Source of the DNA: Lentilactobacillus sunkii DSM 19904
GTDB taxonomy: Bacteria; Bacillota; Bacilli; Lactobacillales; Lactobacillaceae
Direction of reading: 5' to 3'
Length of the DNA stretch: 64,000 nucleotides
Assembly (NCBI RefSeq): GCF_001435575.1
Contig: NZ_AZEA01000001.1
Coordinates: forward strand, 341,055-405,054
Positions 17,890 through 25,733 of the stretch are shown one piece after another; positions within the stretch are counted from its first letter, which is position 1, and every line of letters begins with the position of its first letter. Under the pieces are notes generated by a model. It worked only from the letters and a program-made list of their open reading frames with translations, had not been told where the DNA came from and did no database searches. Both the position numbers and the translations under genes were made by a program.

Positions 17890-19383
17890 TTAATTGACAC
17901 CTTCCATTAACCGTTTAATCGGTTTAACAAGGAATGCCAGCAAAATTCCGGCAACAATGGCAACCAATCCAACAATCATGAAGTAATTAATTTCATTTTC
18001 AGGTGTATAGAATTTAACAATTTGTGAGTTAACCGCTTGGCCAGCTGAATCAGCCAGGAACCACATACTCATCATCTGTGACTCAAAAGCCTTTGGAGCC
18101 AGCTTGGTGGTAACAGAAAGTCCAATTGGTGAAATCAGCAGTTCGGCAATTTCCACGATTGCCCAACTTCCAAGCAACCAGAATGGACTGACACGTGCTT
18201 GAGAGCCAAAGAGCATGACTGGAAGTACCATAAACAAATAGGACAATCCTGCAATCCCCAAACCAAGAGAGAATTTAGACGGTGAACTTGGCTGCTTTTT
18301 GCCAAGCTTGATCCACATCCAAGCAAAGAATGGCGTGTAGAGCATGATAAACAGCGGATTCAACGACTGATACCAACCGGCAGGAATATTAAAGATTCCA
18401 AAGAAGTTATTGTTTGTTTGGTTTTCAGCGAACAGCGCCAACACAACCGACCCTTGTTCTTCAATTGCCCAGAAAATTGCGGCAGCTATAAACAGTGGGA
18501 TATAAGCGATCACTCGTGATCGTTCGGTATCGGATAACTTTTTGCTGGAAATAATAATGATGAAATAAACGATTGGCGTTGCAATCGCAATAATACTCAA
18601 CAATGAGATGAATGAACTAAGAGATAAGCTGCCCATTGCCTGCATCAATAATAAGATAAGGACGAAAACGACAACACCTAAGCCAATTCTGATAGAAAGT
18701 TTTTTTGCATCACTCGGCTCGAGCGGATCACTTGGATAAAGGCTTGAACTAGGCAAGTGTTTTTTACCGCCACGAATATATTGTAGAAGTCCAAAGAACA
18801 TTCCAATAGCTGCGAGTGAGAAACCAAGATGGAAGTTGACATTGAAGCCAAGCCAACTAACCAATAGTGGTGCGATGAAGGATCCAAGATTAATACCAAA
18901 AACAAAAATGGTAAATCCGGAATCTCGACGGTTATCGTACTCAGTATATAAACCACCAACCATTTCAGAAATGTTTGGCTTTAGCAATCCTGTACCAACG
19001 GTGATCAACACAATTGACGCAAACAAAGCTGGTGCGCCCATAGGCAATGACAGTGCAATATGCCCGAGCATAATCAGGACACCACCATAAAACACGGTCC
19101 GCCGACTACCTAGAATCCGGTCACTCACAAAACCACCAATTACCGATGTTAAGTAAACCAATGAACCGTAGATCGCCATAATTGATGCAGCTAATGACTG
19201 ATCGAATCCCAGTCCACCTTTTGTAACACTGAAATACATGTAGTAAAGAAGAATAGCACGCATTCCGTAGTAACTGAATCGTTCCCACATTTCGGTGAAG
19301 AACAGAGTTGACAGTCCCCGAGGTTGGCCAAAGAAAGATGTGTCAGCACGCCGTTCCTGGTCTGTTTGATCTTGTTGTTGCAT
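17890..19383 (-). CDS. dtpT: POT-family proton-coupled di-/tripeptide transporter
   Basis: A 497-residue integral membrane symporter importing di- and tripeptides with protons. The N-terminal ExxERFSYYG motif (E31, E34, RFSYYG to residue 40) is the proton-coupling signature. Further motifs are the [14 protein letters not shown] loop, the [14 protein letters not shown] stretch and FxINxG-type FGINLGSF. About 14 membrane segments and the length match lactococcal DtpT. GGAGGG precedes the ATG at 19383. A long inverted repeat sits 20 bp upstream of the start and may regulate it. Confidence 0.94.
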   Translation of the reverse strand: MQQQDQTDQERRADTSFFGQPRGLSTLFFTEMWERFSYYGMRAILLYYMYFSVTKGGLGFDQSLAASIMAIYGSLVYLTSVIGGFVSDRILGSRRTVFYGGVLIMLGHIALSLPMGAPALFASIVLITVGTGLLKPNISEMVGGLYTEYDNRRDSGFTIFVFGINLGSFIAPLLVSWLGFNVNFHLGFSLAAIGMFFGLLQYIRGGKKHLPSSSLYPSDPLEPSDAKKLSIRIGLGVVVFVLILLLMQAMGSLSLSSFISLLSIIAIATPIVYFIIIISSKKLSDTERSRVIAYIPLFIAAAIFWAIEEQGSVVLALFAENQTNNNFFGIFNIPAGWYQSLNPLFIMLYTPFFAWMWIKLGKKQPSSPSKFSLGLGIAGLSYLFMVLPVMLFGSQARVSPFWLLGSWAIVEIAELLISPIGLSVTTKLAPKAFESQMMSMWFLADSAGQAVNSQIVKFYTPENEINYFMIVGLVAIVAGILLAFLVKPIKRLMEGVN

Positions 19384-19403
19384 GTGATACCCTCCAAAAA
19401 ATA

Positions 19404-19444
19404 AATCTAATCAGATTAACGAAACAAGTTAATCAGATTAGATT
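19404..19444. promoter_or_regulatory. Perfect 17-bp inverted repeat upstream of dtpT
   Basis: AATCTAATCAGATTAAC at 19404-19420 is exactly repeated in inverse at 19428-19444 with a 7-nt spacer, ending about 20 bp before the dtpT start codon. It could be an operator or an mRNA leader hairpin masking the ribosome site. No T-run follows. Confidence 0.55.
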
Positions 19445-19623
19445 ATCGATTTTTAAATTACTCCTGAATGTACTTAACAAGAATAAATCATACAAACCAT
19501 TATAAGGCACAATGAATTTTAATTCAACAGGATCAAAGCTGAGAAAACTGATTACAACAAGAATAAGGCGATGTATCAAGGCTGAAAATGATATTAATTA
19601 TTTAGCAAAAATTAACAACCAAA

Positions 19624-19938
19624 TTAATTATCATTTAGCAAGATTGGTATGAACTTTTTAATAATAAATTCAATTGTCTCAGTATTCATCAATGTATCTT
19701 GGGCATGTGTGAACAGAACTGAATAATGAGTCTGTTCACTTTCTGCAATCACAAGGTTCTGTTGCTTATGAGCTTTGACTAACCACTGATGGACCAATGT
19801 CAGCTGGTCATTCACACCTGACGATTCTAATGTGTGCGAATTCATATCATCCAAAATATCAGTCAAAATGTGTTTTGCCTTACCGGCATCATTTAACATC
19901 TGCATCGATATTTCATTTAACTGATCATCAGTCATCAA
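19624..19938 (-). CDS. PTS lactose/cellobiose-family EIIA
   Basis: A 104-residue all-helical EIIA of the Lac family. The phosphorylated His78 lies in SVLFTHAQDTLM, the diagnostic motif. It transfers phosphate from HPr to the neighbouring EIIB. Its start overlaps the EIIB stop by 4 bp. No EIIC is nearby, so the pair must work with a permease encoded elsewhere. Confidence 0.92.
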   Translation of the reverse strand: MMTDDQLNEISMQMLNDAGKAKHILTDILDDMNSHTLESSGVNDQLTLVHQWLVKAHKQQNLVIAESEQTHYSVLFTHAQDTLMNTETIEFIIKKFIPILLNDN

Positions 19939-20252
19939 ACTGCCTCGACAGGGGTTGATTTTTCCATTACAAACTTAACCAACTTTTCACCATTACGCCA
20001 ACCATAAATATCATCAGGAATCGTTTCCACAGGAACCGTTTCCCCAACCTGTTGCAATTCTTCATCATGATAACTAGCTTGAGGGGCAACCAAAACAAAT
20101 TCAATGTCGGTATTTAAGTAGTTTGAAACATTGTCAATATTGGTTGGAATTAATTCCAGCTGTGCGTCATATAATTCAATAAATGGTTGAGCTGCTTTGA
20201 CCAAGAAGTGGCTTGAAATGCCACTTTCACAAACAACTAATACTTTTTTCAT
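19935..20252 (-). CDS. PTS cellobiose/diacetylchitobiose-family EIIB
   Basis: A 105-residue EIIB with the active-site cysteine Cys8 in KKVLVVCESGISSHFLV and the later VLVAPQASYHDEEL region, typical of the cellobiose/chitobiose family. It receives phosphate from the EIIA encoded downstream and phosphorylates the sugar in a separate EIIC. It is the first gene of a two-gene operon whose upstream region carries repeated TATATACCAATT boxes. The prophage attL site is about 310 bp upstream. Confidence 0.92.
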   Translation of the reverse strand: MKKVLVVCESGISSHFLVKAAQPFIELYDAQLELIPTNIDNVSNYLNTDIEFVLVAPQASYHDEELQQVGETVPVETIPDDIYGWRNGEKLVKFVMEKSTPVEAV

Positions 20253-20306
20253 TATTCTCCACTCCCTTTTTTAAGTTGATTACCCATACAGCATACATCT
20301 AATTTA

Positions 20307-20417
20307 GGTATACCACAAGTGGACATTTTTTGATATACACTGGTAGGATCTTTGTTGTCAGGATGTATTATCAGAAATTTCTATATACCAATTAATCATT
20401 ATTCGTATATACCAATT
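20307..20417 (-). promoter_or_regulatory. Candidate operator region of the EIIB-EIIA operon
   Basis: A GGTATACC palindrome (20307-20314) and two identical TATATACCAATT boxes (20382-20393 and 20406-20417, 24 bp apart) lie 55-165 bp upstream of the EIIB start. TGGTATA-type boxes are often bound by GntR/HutC-family regulators; which protein binds here is unknown. Confidence 0.4.
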
Positions 20418-20498
20418 TTAGTTATTGAATTGAATGTCCTAAGGTTTATGGAACAACTCTAAATTCCACCAGCTATATACTCGGTCAAAATCTTACAA

Positions 20499-20541
20499 AA
20501 AAGAGGATATCGACAAAATATTATTTGTCAATATCCTCTAT
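20499..20541 (-). terminator. Terminator left of attL
   Basis: AGAGGATAT-type arms (20499-20541) form a long stem with an AT-rich loop and a T-run on the minus strand. In the uninfected chromosome this would lie just after tRNA-Thr and end its transcript. The prophage now separates the two. Confidence 0.8.
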
Positions 20542-20559
20542 TCTTCTCGGTGATACGTC

Positions 20560-20573
20560 ATGCCGACTGCAGG
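20560..20573. repeat. attL core
   Basis: ATGCCGACTGCAGG, identical to 63846-63859. It is the 3' terminal part of tRNA-Thr (minus strand) left behind at the far end of the prophage. Confidence 0.85.
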
Positions 20574-20620
20574 CACAAGTGCCCCTTACAAACGTTGATA
20601 TAAAGGCGTCTTAAAATTTG

Positions 20621-20643
20621 TTTGGCCGTTATTTGCCCGTTAT
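20621..20643. promoter_or_regulatory. Putative integrase arm-type sites, left end
   Basis: Two tandem boxes TTTGGCCGTTAT and TTTGCCCGTTAT with an 11-bp period, 48 bp inside attL. The right end has two boxes TTTGACCGTTAT with the same period (63717-63739). Matching repeats at both ends are the expected layout of tyrosine-integrase arm sites. Confidence 0.65.
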
Positions 20644-20787
20644 TTGCTATTTTTCCCGAAAAAGTGATAGTTCAATAACCAAACACTAATATATGCATAA
20701 TGTTATCAAAATCACAAAATAATATTAATTAATATATACCAATATATGTACTCCCCCCAAAAATAATCATCCAAGGGGGAATTCATC

Positions 20788-21039
20788 TCACATAAATTTC
20801 TCAATTAAATAAATAATCAACGGTACAATAATTCCCGTTGCCACTAAAGAAATTAATGCATAGTTAATATGTGTAAGATTATCAATTCGATGTTCATTTT
20901 CAATAGACTTAGCCAAAGCTTTATCTGTTTTGGCATTCAAATCAGCCTGATCATTCAGCTGTTGTTTAATGGAAGAAATATCTTCTTTAATGCCAATGAG
21001 CATTTTAGTCATATTGATTTCATCAGGAACTTCCACCAT
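20788..21039 (-). CDS. XhlA-type lysis protein
   Basis: An 83-residue protein with an N-terminal coiled-coil half (EDISSIKQQLNDQADLNAKT) and a C-terminal membrane segment (about 58-79, ALISLVATGIIVPLIIYLI), the layout of haemolysin XhlA-family phage proteins that assist holin and endolysin. Its ATG overlaps the endolysin stop (TAATG). It is the last gene of the lytic transcript and the closest gene to attL. Confidence 0.8.
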   Translation of the reverse strand: MVEVPDEINMTKMLIGIKEDISSIKQQLNDQADLNAKTDKALAKSIENEHRIDNLTHINYALISLVATGIIVPLIIYLIEKFM

Positions 21040-21872
21040 TACTTATCACCAGCCTTTACTGCAAAAATAAATTTAACTTTATCTTTGTTTGCTGTATAGT
21101 AACCAGTCGGTGTAGAAAGTCGATAAATTTTACCATATTTTATTGGGGTAGCATAGAATCGACTTCCTTTAATCAGACGGGTATGCCGTTTTGACTTGAA
21201 TTCAGCATCGTTAAATTGGTGAATTACGCTTTGTGTTACTTCGTATAGGCCTGGCATTTGATAATATTCCGGTTTTGCAGGCTTAATAACTATCCCACTT
21301 CCGGACAGTGAACCATCAAAATCTAAACTGGCGTCAACACCTAATCCATTATAGTTATCGGTATATTGCCAGGCATTCGCATTATCAATTCCCGGTTGAC
21401 TAACACCATACGCCGCTACCCAAATATGCTTATCAATAAGTTTCGCTCGATCAATTCGCTTTTCAGCAAACCATGAACCGGATCCATAAGTAATAACGTT
21501 GGTAAATCCGTTGGCTTTTAACTCCTTTAAAAAGGCATTTACTTCAGCTGTGGTCTTCCAAGGAAGGTCTTGTGCTTCCACATCTAGGGCCAAGACTGTG
21601 GATTTATCCAACCCAAAGCTTTTTACCCAAGCTAAGAAATACTTAGCTTCTGATGAACCATGACCATGAAAGAAATGATAAACACTCACAGTACCAAATA
21701 CTTTGAATCCGTTAGCCACTTGTTCTCTAGCTTTAGGGTTAATGTATCCAGTGCCTTCAGTTAATTTAGCAACTATGGAGTCAATTCCATGGCTTTTTAA
21801 AGATCTCATATAGGCCTCAGAACTGCCTTGATACGCAGACAAATCAGCAACCTTTTTAGTCATTTTCATCAT
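21039..21872 (-). CDS. Phage endolysin, GH25 muramidase
   Basis: A 277-residue cell-wall hydrolase. Residues from about 5 to 195 form a GH25 lysozyme fold: KKVADLSAYQG, IVAKLTEGTGYINP, YHFFHGHGSS, VLALDVEAQD (the D-x-E acid pair) and WQYTDNYNGLGVDASLDFD. The C-terminal 75 residues (HQFNDAEFKSKRHTRLIKGS to YYTANKDKVKF) look like an SH3-like wall-binding domain of the DUF5776 type common in lactobacilli. No signal peptide is seen, so export depends on the holin encoded just upstream. Confidence 0.9.
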   Translation of the reverse strand: MMKMTKKVADLSAYQGSSEAYMRSLKSHGIDSIVAKLTEGTGYINPKAREQVANGFKVFGTVSVYHFFHGHGSSEAKYFLAWVKSFGLDKSTVLALDVEAQDLPWKTTAEVNAFLKELKANGFTNVITYGSGSWFAEKRIDRAKLIDKHIWVAAYGVSQPGIDNANAWQYTDNYNGLGVDASLDFDGSLSGSGIVIKPAKPEYYQMPGLYEVTQSVIHQFNDAEFKSKRHTRLIKGSRFYATPIKYGKIYRLSTPTGYYTANKDKVKFIFAVKAGDK

Positions 21873-21875
21873 CTC

Positions 21876-22343
21876 CTACTTTTGTTCAGATGATTGGGGT
21901 TCTTTAAATACTTCCGGATCGTCATCGACTGGAACGTCGGGTGTAACGTCATTTGTATGCGCCGGAGTAACAGGTGCTTTGTGATTATCTCCCTTTAGAG
22001 TGTGTTTATAATACTGGTAAGCTTGTTCTGCTAATCCTTCAATTGTTTCTGCTTTAAAATTAAAGCCGGACTCTTTTAAGCCAGAATCAATAAATTGGTT
22101 AACCGCCTTTTTGCGATCTGAGTTACTTAAAGCAGGCATACTTGCCACCACAGGAACGAAAGCATTCGCTAATTTCAAGCCTAATTCCATCCCTTGCTTG
22201 ATATGAGTATTCTTTTCAGTTTTAATTTTAGCTTCAATCAACGGTTTAACCAATTTGTAAGTTGCTGGAATTACAGCAATTAAAAAAGCAACCAATCCGG
22301 TTGCTTTAAAGGAATTTAAAATATTTAATATTTGTGTATACAT
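21876..22343 (-). CDS. Phage holin, LLH family
   Basis: A 155-residue holin with one N-terminal membrane segment (about 15-32, ATGLVAFLIAVIPATYKLV), then KPLIEAKIKTEKNTHIKQGM and an acidic, proline-rich tail. Architecture fits the LL-H holin family of lactobacillus phages. An ORF extends to 22403, but GGAGG and spacing support the ATG at 22343. The endolysin follows after 3 bp. A terminator-like hairpin lies in its leader. Confidence 0.8.
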   Translation of the reverse strand: MYTQILNILNSFKATGLVAFLIAVIPATYKLVKPLIEAKIKTEKNTHIKQGMELGLKLANAFVPVVASMPALSNSDRKKAVNQFIDSGLKESGFNFKAETIEGLAEQAYQYYKHTLKGDNHKAPVTPAHTNDVTPDVPVDDDPEVFKEPQSSEQK

Positions 22344-22371
22344 AAGACAACCTCCATAAAATTTGTGTAAA

Positions 22372-22398
22372 AGAAAACGCCCCGCTTTAAAGGGCGTC
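22372..22398 (-). terminator. Terminator-like hairpin in the holin leader
   Basis: Minus-strand stem ACGCCC...GGGCGT followed by TTTTCTTTT, 29 bp before the holin start. With the hairpin at 22509-22534 it separates tail genes from lysis genes and would need antitermination or a local promoter. Confidence 0.6.
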
Positions 22399-22508
22399 CT
22401 CAATTCTTATCATATTGAAGAACATGAAATTCCTTCTTGGAGGAATGGAATTCCACAAACGCATTGTATCACGATTATATAGTCGTAACAACTAATTATT
22501 AAAAACAA

Positions 22509-22534
22509 ACACGCCCATCTTATGACGGGCGTGT
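22509..22534 (-). terminator. Terminator between baseplate and lysis modules
   Basis: A perfect 8-bp stem ACACGCCC/GGGCGTGT followed on the minus strand by TTTGTTTTT. It ends readthrough from the tail genes. Confidence 0.75.
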
Positions 22535-22572
22535 ATACATCAGATACATTGAGGGGAATGTATGAGTATGGG

Positions 22573-22634
22573 ACATTCATAAATGCTCAGATGAATGTTG
22601 GAATGCGTAGGCACTAAAGGGGTTAATGCCTACG
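22573..22634. other. Two perfect stem-loops in the 22346-22737 gene-free gap
   Basis: ACATTCAT/ATGAATGT (22573-22598) and CGTAGGCA/TGCCTACG (22606-22634) are adjacent 8-bp perfect stems. No ORF with a ribosome site is in this gap of about 390 bp. They may belong to a leader or small RNA; there is no T-run after either. Confidence 0.4.
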
Positions 22635-22737
22635 AAAATGATTATACCACTGTTCCAAAAAAGTGACGGACTTTAATTTAATTAAACTTGCATTCCAAAA
22701 AAACGTCTACATGTGAGTGTACTCAACTGACCGTCAA

Positions 22738-22945
22738 TTAAGAAGCAGTTGATGAATTTTCCACCCCTGTGTCATAATTCTTACCAGTAATATCAGTAAA
22801 CTGATCTTTTGTTAATTCATTCCAACCAATAACAAGTGACAATTTTATTTTTCCACAGTGTCTTAACAAGCTTAAGCAGTACCATAAAAACAACTGCACC
22901 GGTTACTTGTAATGAATTGAATGATTTTAATAATTCGTTTAACAT
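22738..22945 (-). pseudogene. Decayed holin-like/XkdX-like remnant
   Basis: A 42-codon frame from the ATG at 22945 to 22817 begins MLNELLKSFNSLQVTGAVVF, resembling the N-terminus of the real holin (NILNSFKATGLVAFL), then loses similarity. In another frame, 22842-22738 encodes GWNELTKDQFTDITGKNYDT, which matches the C-terminus of short XkdX-family tail proteins without their N-terminus. The two pieces look like the ends of two genes joined by a deletion. The 42-residue peptide could still be made. Confidence 0.55.
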
Positions 22946-22966
22946 AAGTTTTTATCTTCCTTTATT

Positions 22967-24760
22967 TTATAAGCGATCCAATGGATAAACAATATTTACA
23001 GAAAGTGGTGTCGCGTTATTTTCAACACTTATTAATAGGCTGCCCTCATTTCTCACCATCTGATTCCCCCAATCATTAAAAGCCCAAAAACCAGATGACG
23101 TTTGATGCATTAATTCCGGACTGCTACCAAGAGTTTTAAAAGTCTTTTTAAAATCTGGATAAGCGGTGTAAAGATTAAAAATAACAGCTTCTGATACCGT
23201 AGCCCCATAAAAATAACCGTAGTAATACAGTATGTCATTATAAATACGCCATCCGGTTGCTTCGTTACAGCCATGTGGGCCCATCGTGTTCGTTGATTGA
23301 TAATTAGTCACAACCCAAGGTGTTGTTAGTTTGTCACCACCACCTGTGCTAACATCTTTACCATTAACTTGTAAGCCAGCTGTAAAGTTTGCTAACTTTG
23401 TAGTATTTGCCATGTTTGCTGTTGCAGTGTTCACTGCACTGCTTACATCTGACGTAGTTGCCACATCAATTCCAGACTTTTGAAGTTTTCCTGTAAAATT
23501 GGCATCCTTAGTTGTATCCGCAAGTGTTGATGGGACTGCTGGTACACCATCTTTAGTGATATATGGATTACCCGTTGTTTTATCAATTGGCGCAGTATCA
23601 AAAGTATTTTTACCCGTAAACTCCTGATCTGAACCCGTTCGTGCTAGGTCACTTGGCAAACTGCTTGCTAGTAATAACGGATTATTATTAACAGTTGGAA
23701 CGGTATCAAAGTTGTTAGCACCAGATAGGTGGGCAACTTTGGAATCATCAGCAGGTGTGTAACCAATTTTATCTTGTTTGGCGTTAACTTCTTCAATCCC
23801 GGCTACATCACTTGCTGGTTTACGCATATCAGTAACATTAACTTTAGTGTTTAAAGCATTGTTCATATCAGCCACTTTTACATAATCAGCTAAATTAGGC
23901 GTAATGCTTCCCATGTTTTGCCATGAACCATCTATCCAGATATATAAGTCTGTTCCAACTAAGTAACCATCACCCTGGTTGTTACCCGTTGTGGGTAAAT
24001 TTTCCTCTTTATCAGCTTTCCCCCTAACAACCAAACCATTTCCTTGTTTTCCTTGTGGTCCCACTGGTCCAATTGGTCCCTGACTACCAGTATCACCTCG
24101 GCTGGAAACAAAATTAATTTCTTTAGTAGTCCCGTCATCGTAGGTAAAAATAATTTTAGTCCACAGATAAGGAAGTTGATCAGTTGTTGCCAAAATAGTA
24201 TCTGACCAGCCCCCTGTGGGAACTGTAACTGGTGAATCACTTAACTGATACTGATTGTTGGCAGACTTAATACCATTACCAGGGTTACCTTGGTCACCCT
24301 TATGCACATTTTGAACTGCATTCTCCATTTGGCTACTTAGATCATCAAATTGTTGCTGAAAATCATTCAAAGTGATTGTCGGAATTACTTCACCAGTATC
24401 ACTCATTAGGTTCTCTTCAATTGAAAAGCCTAATGTACCATCACTTGGAAAGATGGCCTGCGTACCATCATTCATAGTAACCCAAACTTCAATATCATAA
24501 TCATCTGGAACCAATGTGTTCATGATATCCTGATTAATTGGAAAGCTTAGTGTTCCACCAAGCGGACTAGTTACAGTGGTTAAATCAATAGCTTCTTGCA
24601 TGATATATCCATCGTCATTAGCTATTTTAACCAGAATTGACTTAGCATTAGTTAAATCAAAGGCCACCCCGTCGGCCGTGAGTGCCAGATTAAAAGCAGT
24701 GGTTGTATCTAAATATTTAACCACATCATTATCATCCGTGAATGCGAGCTCCTTACTCAT
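22967..24760 (-). CDS. BppU-family baseplate upper protein with collagen-like stretch
   Basis: A 597-residue baseplate protein. Residues 1-115 form the BppU N-terminal domain (FTDDNDVVKYLDTTTAFNLA and DYDIEVWVTMNDG). A helical linker (about 130-155) follows, then short Gly-X-Y stretches (GDQGNPGNG and a longer run from GDTGSQGPIG), then repeated segments with LANFTA/DANFTGKLQ, and a C-terminal region (about 480-597) that probably binds the cell surface. Such proteins connect or carry receptor-binding domains. It overlaps the small gene upstream by 8 bp. Confidence 0.8.
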   Translation of the reverse strand: MSKELAFTDDNDVVKYLDTTTAFNLALTADGVAFDLTNAKSILVKIANDDGYIMQEAIDLTTVTSPLGGTLSFPINQDIMNTLVPDDYDIEVWVTMNDGTQAIFPSDGTLGFSIEENLMSDTGEVIPTITLNDFQQQFDDLSSQMENAVQNVHKGDQGNPGNGIKSANNQYQLSDSPVTVPTGGWSDTILATTDQLPYLWTKIIFTYDDGTTKEINFVSSRGDTGSQGPIGPVGPQGKQGNGLVVRGKADKEENLPTTGNNQGDGYLVGTDLYIWIDGSWQNMGSITPNLADYVKVADMNNALNTKVNVTDMRKPASDVAGIEEVNAKQDKIGYTPADDSKVAHLSGANNFDTVPTVNNNPLLLASSLPSDLARTGSDQEFTGKNTFDTAPIDKTTGNPYITKDGVPAVPSTLADTTKDANFTGKLQKSGIDVATTSDVSSAVNTATANMANTTKLANFTAGLQVNGKDVSTGGGDKLTTPWVVTNYQSTNTMGPHGCNEATGWRIYNDILYYYGYFYGATVSEAVIFNLYTAYPDFKKTFKTLGSSPELMHQTSSGFWAFNDWGNQMVRNEGSLLISVENNATPLSVNIVYPLDRL

Positions 24761-24893
24761 TAGTTTTCACCTTCTTTCTAAGCTGATTATTTTCAATTTT
24801 TAATAACGCAATTTGTTGATTTTTTGCTGCCATATCTTGACTGTACTCATTAACCAATTGGTTAATTAAATCTTGTGCGTTAATATCATTCAT
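24753..24893 (-). CDS. Small coiled-coil tail-region protein
   Basis: A 46-residue ORF (start MNDINAQDLINQLVNEYSQD) with AAGGTGA before the ATG at 24893, ending by overlap with the BppU start. Heptad-like hydrophobic spacing (ALLKIENNQLRKKV) indicates a coiled coil. Similar short ORFs often sit between Tal and BppU in lactobacillus phages. Function unknown. Confidence 0.65.
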   Translation of the reverse strand: MNDINAQDLINQLVNEYSQDMAAKNQQIALLKIENNQLRKKVKTNE

Positions 24894-24902
24894 CAGATCA
24901 CC

Positions 24903-25733
24903 TTACATCTTCAATTTCTTTTCAATCTTATTAATTTCACTAAGTAAATTGGTTCCATGTGAGTAAACCCCGCCGGCATGAATGTCAATACCATCTTCAC
25001 CACCATCAGAACCTCCTTCAAAATACAAAGCTCCATAATCATTGCTGTGAATTATGTGTTTAGAATCTATTTGAATGTTATCTGAAATTGTAATAGCAGG
25101 CCAATTAATATTCGTAGGCCAAATAGTTCCTGTTCCACCACCACCAGACATTTTAATTTGTTCTGGTTGAATATCAGCCTTATAATTTCCATCAGAAATT
25201 GAAATTCCTGATTCATTAATCCAAACATCTTTTTTTACATATCCATTAAATATATCGTTTCCATAATAACTGTCATGAAACCCGTTCTGATCTAACCAAT
25301 AATTAGTATTTCCATTTGTTAACGACAAAGATGAACCAGAAATACTGCCAGCTTTAATGATTGATGAATCAATTTCTACCGAATTTAAATATCCGGCTTC
25401 AATGGTTCCTAAATCAGCAGATAACGCTGAAAGCTGGCCAACTGACAAGGCTGTTTGGGACATCTTAGTCTTAACCCAATCAGATCCATCATAGGTGTAC
25501 ATTTCACTAGTTATATGGTTACTGTCTTGGACGTACCAAATATCACCTTCATCATGACTTTTCCCATCATCAAATGGTTCTTGAGATGAAACAGTGATTT
25601 TCCCATCCAACGATGTTTTAACCTTACCCGCTTCATCAGCTGCAGAATTAGCGGCACTTTTGGCATCGTCAGAAGCTTGCTGGGCAAGCTTAGCATTTTC
25701 ATCAATATTTAAAGTTCCCGTTGCAATAATCAA
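24903..25733 (-). CDS. Phage minor tail/baseplate protein
   Basis: A 276-residue protein. The N-terminus is alanine-rich and helical (KLAQQASDDAKSAANSAADE), followed by a short beta region with DEGDIWYVQDS typical of phage tail linkers, then a beta-rich body with glycine-rich loops. The ATG overlaps the Tal stop by 4 bp (ATGA). It probably extends the tail tip between Tal and BppU. No enzymatic motif. Confidence 0.7.
   Translation of the reverse strand: MIIATGTLNIDENAKLAQQASDDAKSAANSAADEAGKVKTSLDGKITVSSQEPFDDGKSHDEGDIWYVQDSNHITSEMYTYDGSDWVKTKMSQTALSVGQLSALSADLGTIEAGYLNSVEIDSSIIKAGSISGSSLSLTNGNTNYWLDQNGFHDSYYGNDIFNGYVKKDVWINESGISISDGNYKADIQPEQIKMSGGGGTGTIWPTNINWPAITISDNIQIDSKHIIHSNDYGALYFEGGSDGGEDGIDIHAGGVYSHGTNLLSEINKIEKKLKM

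Noticed and set aside
20730..20756. Extra PTS-type TATACCAATA operator inside the prophage
   Set aside because: Sequence is so AT-rich that a partial match is expected by chance.
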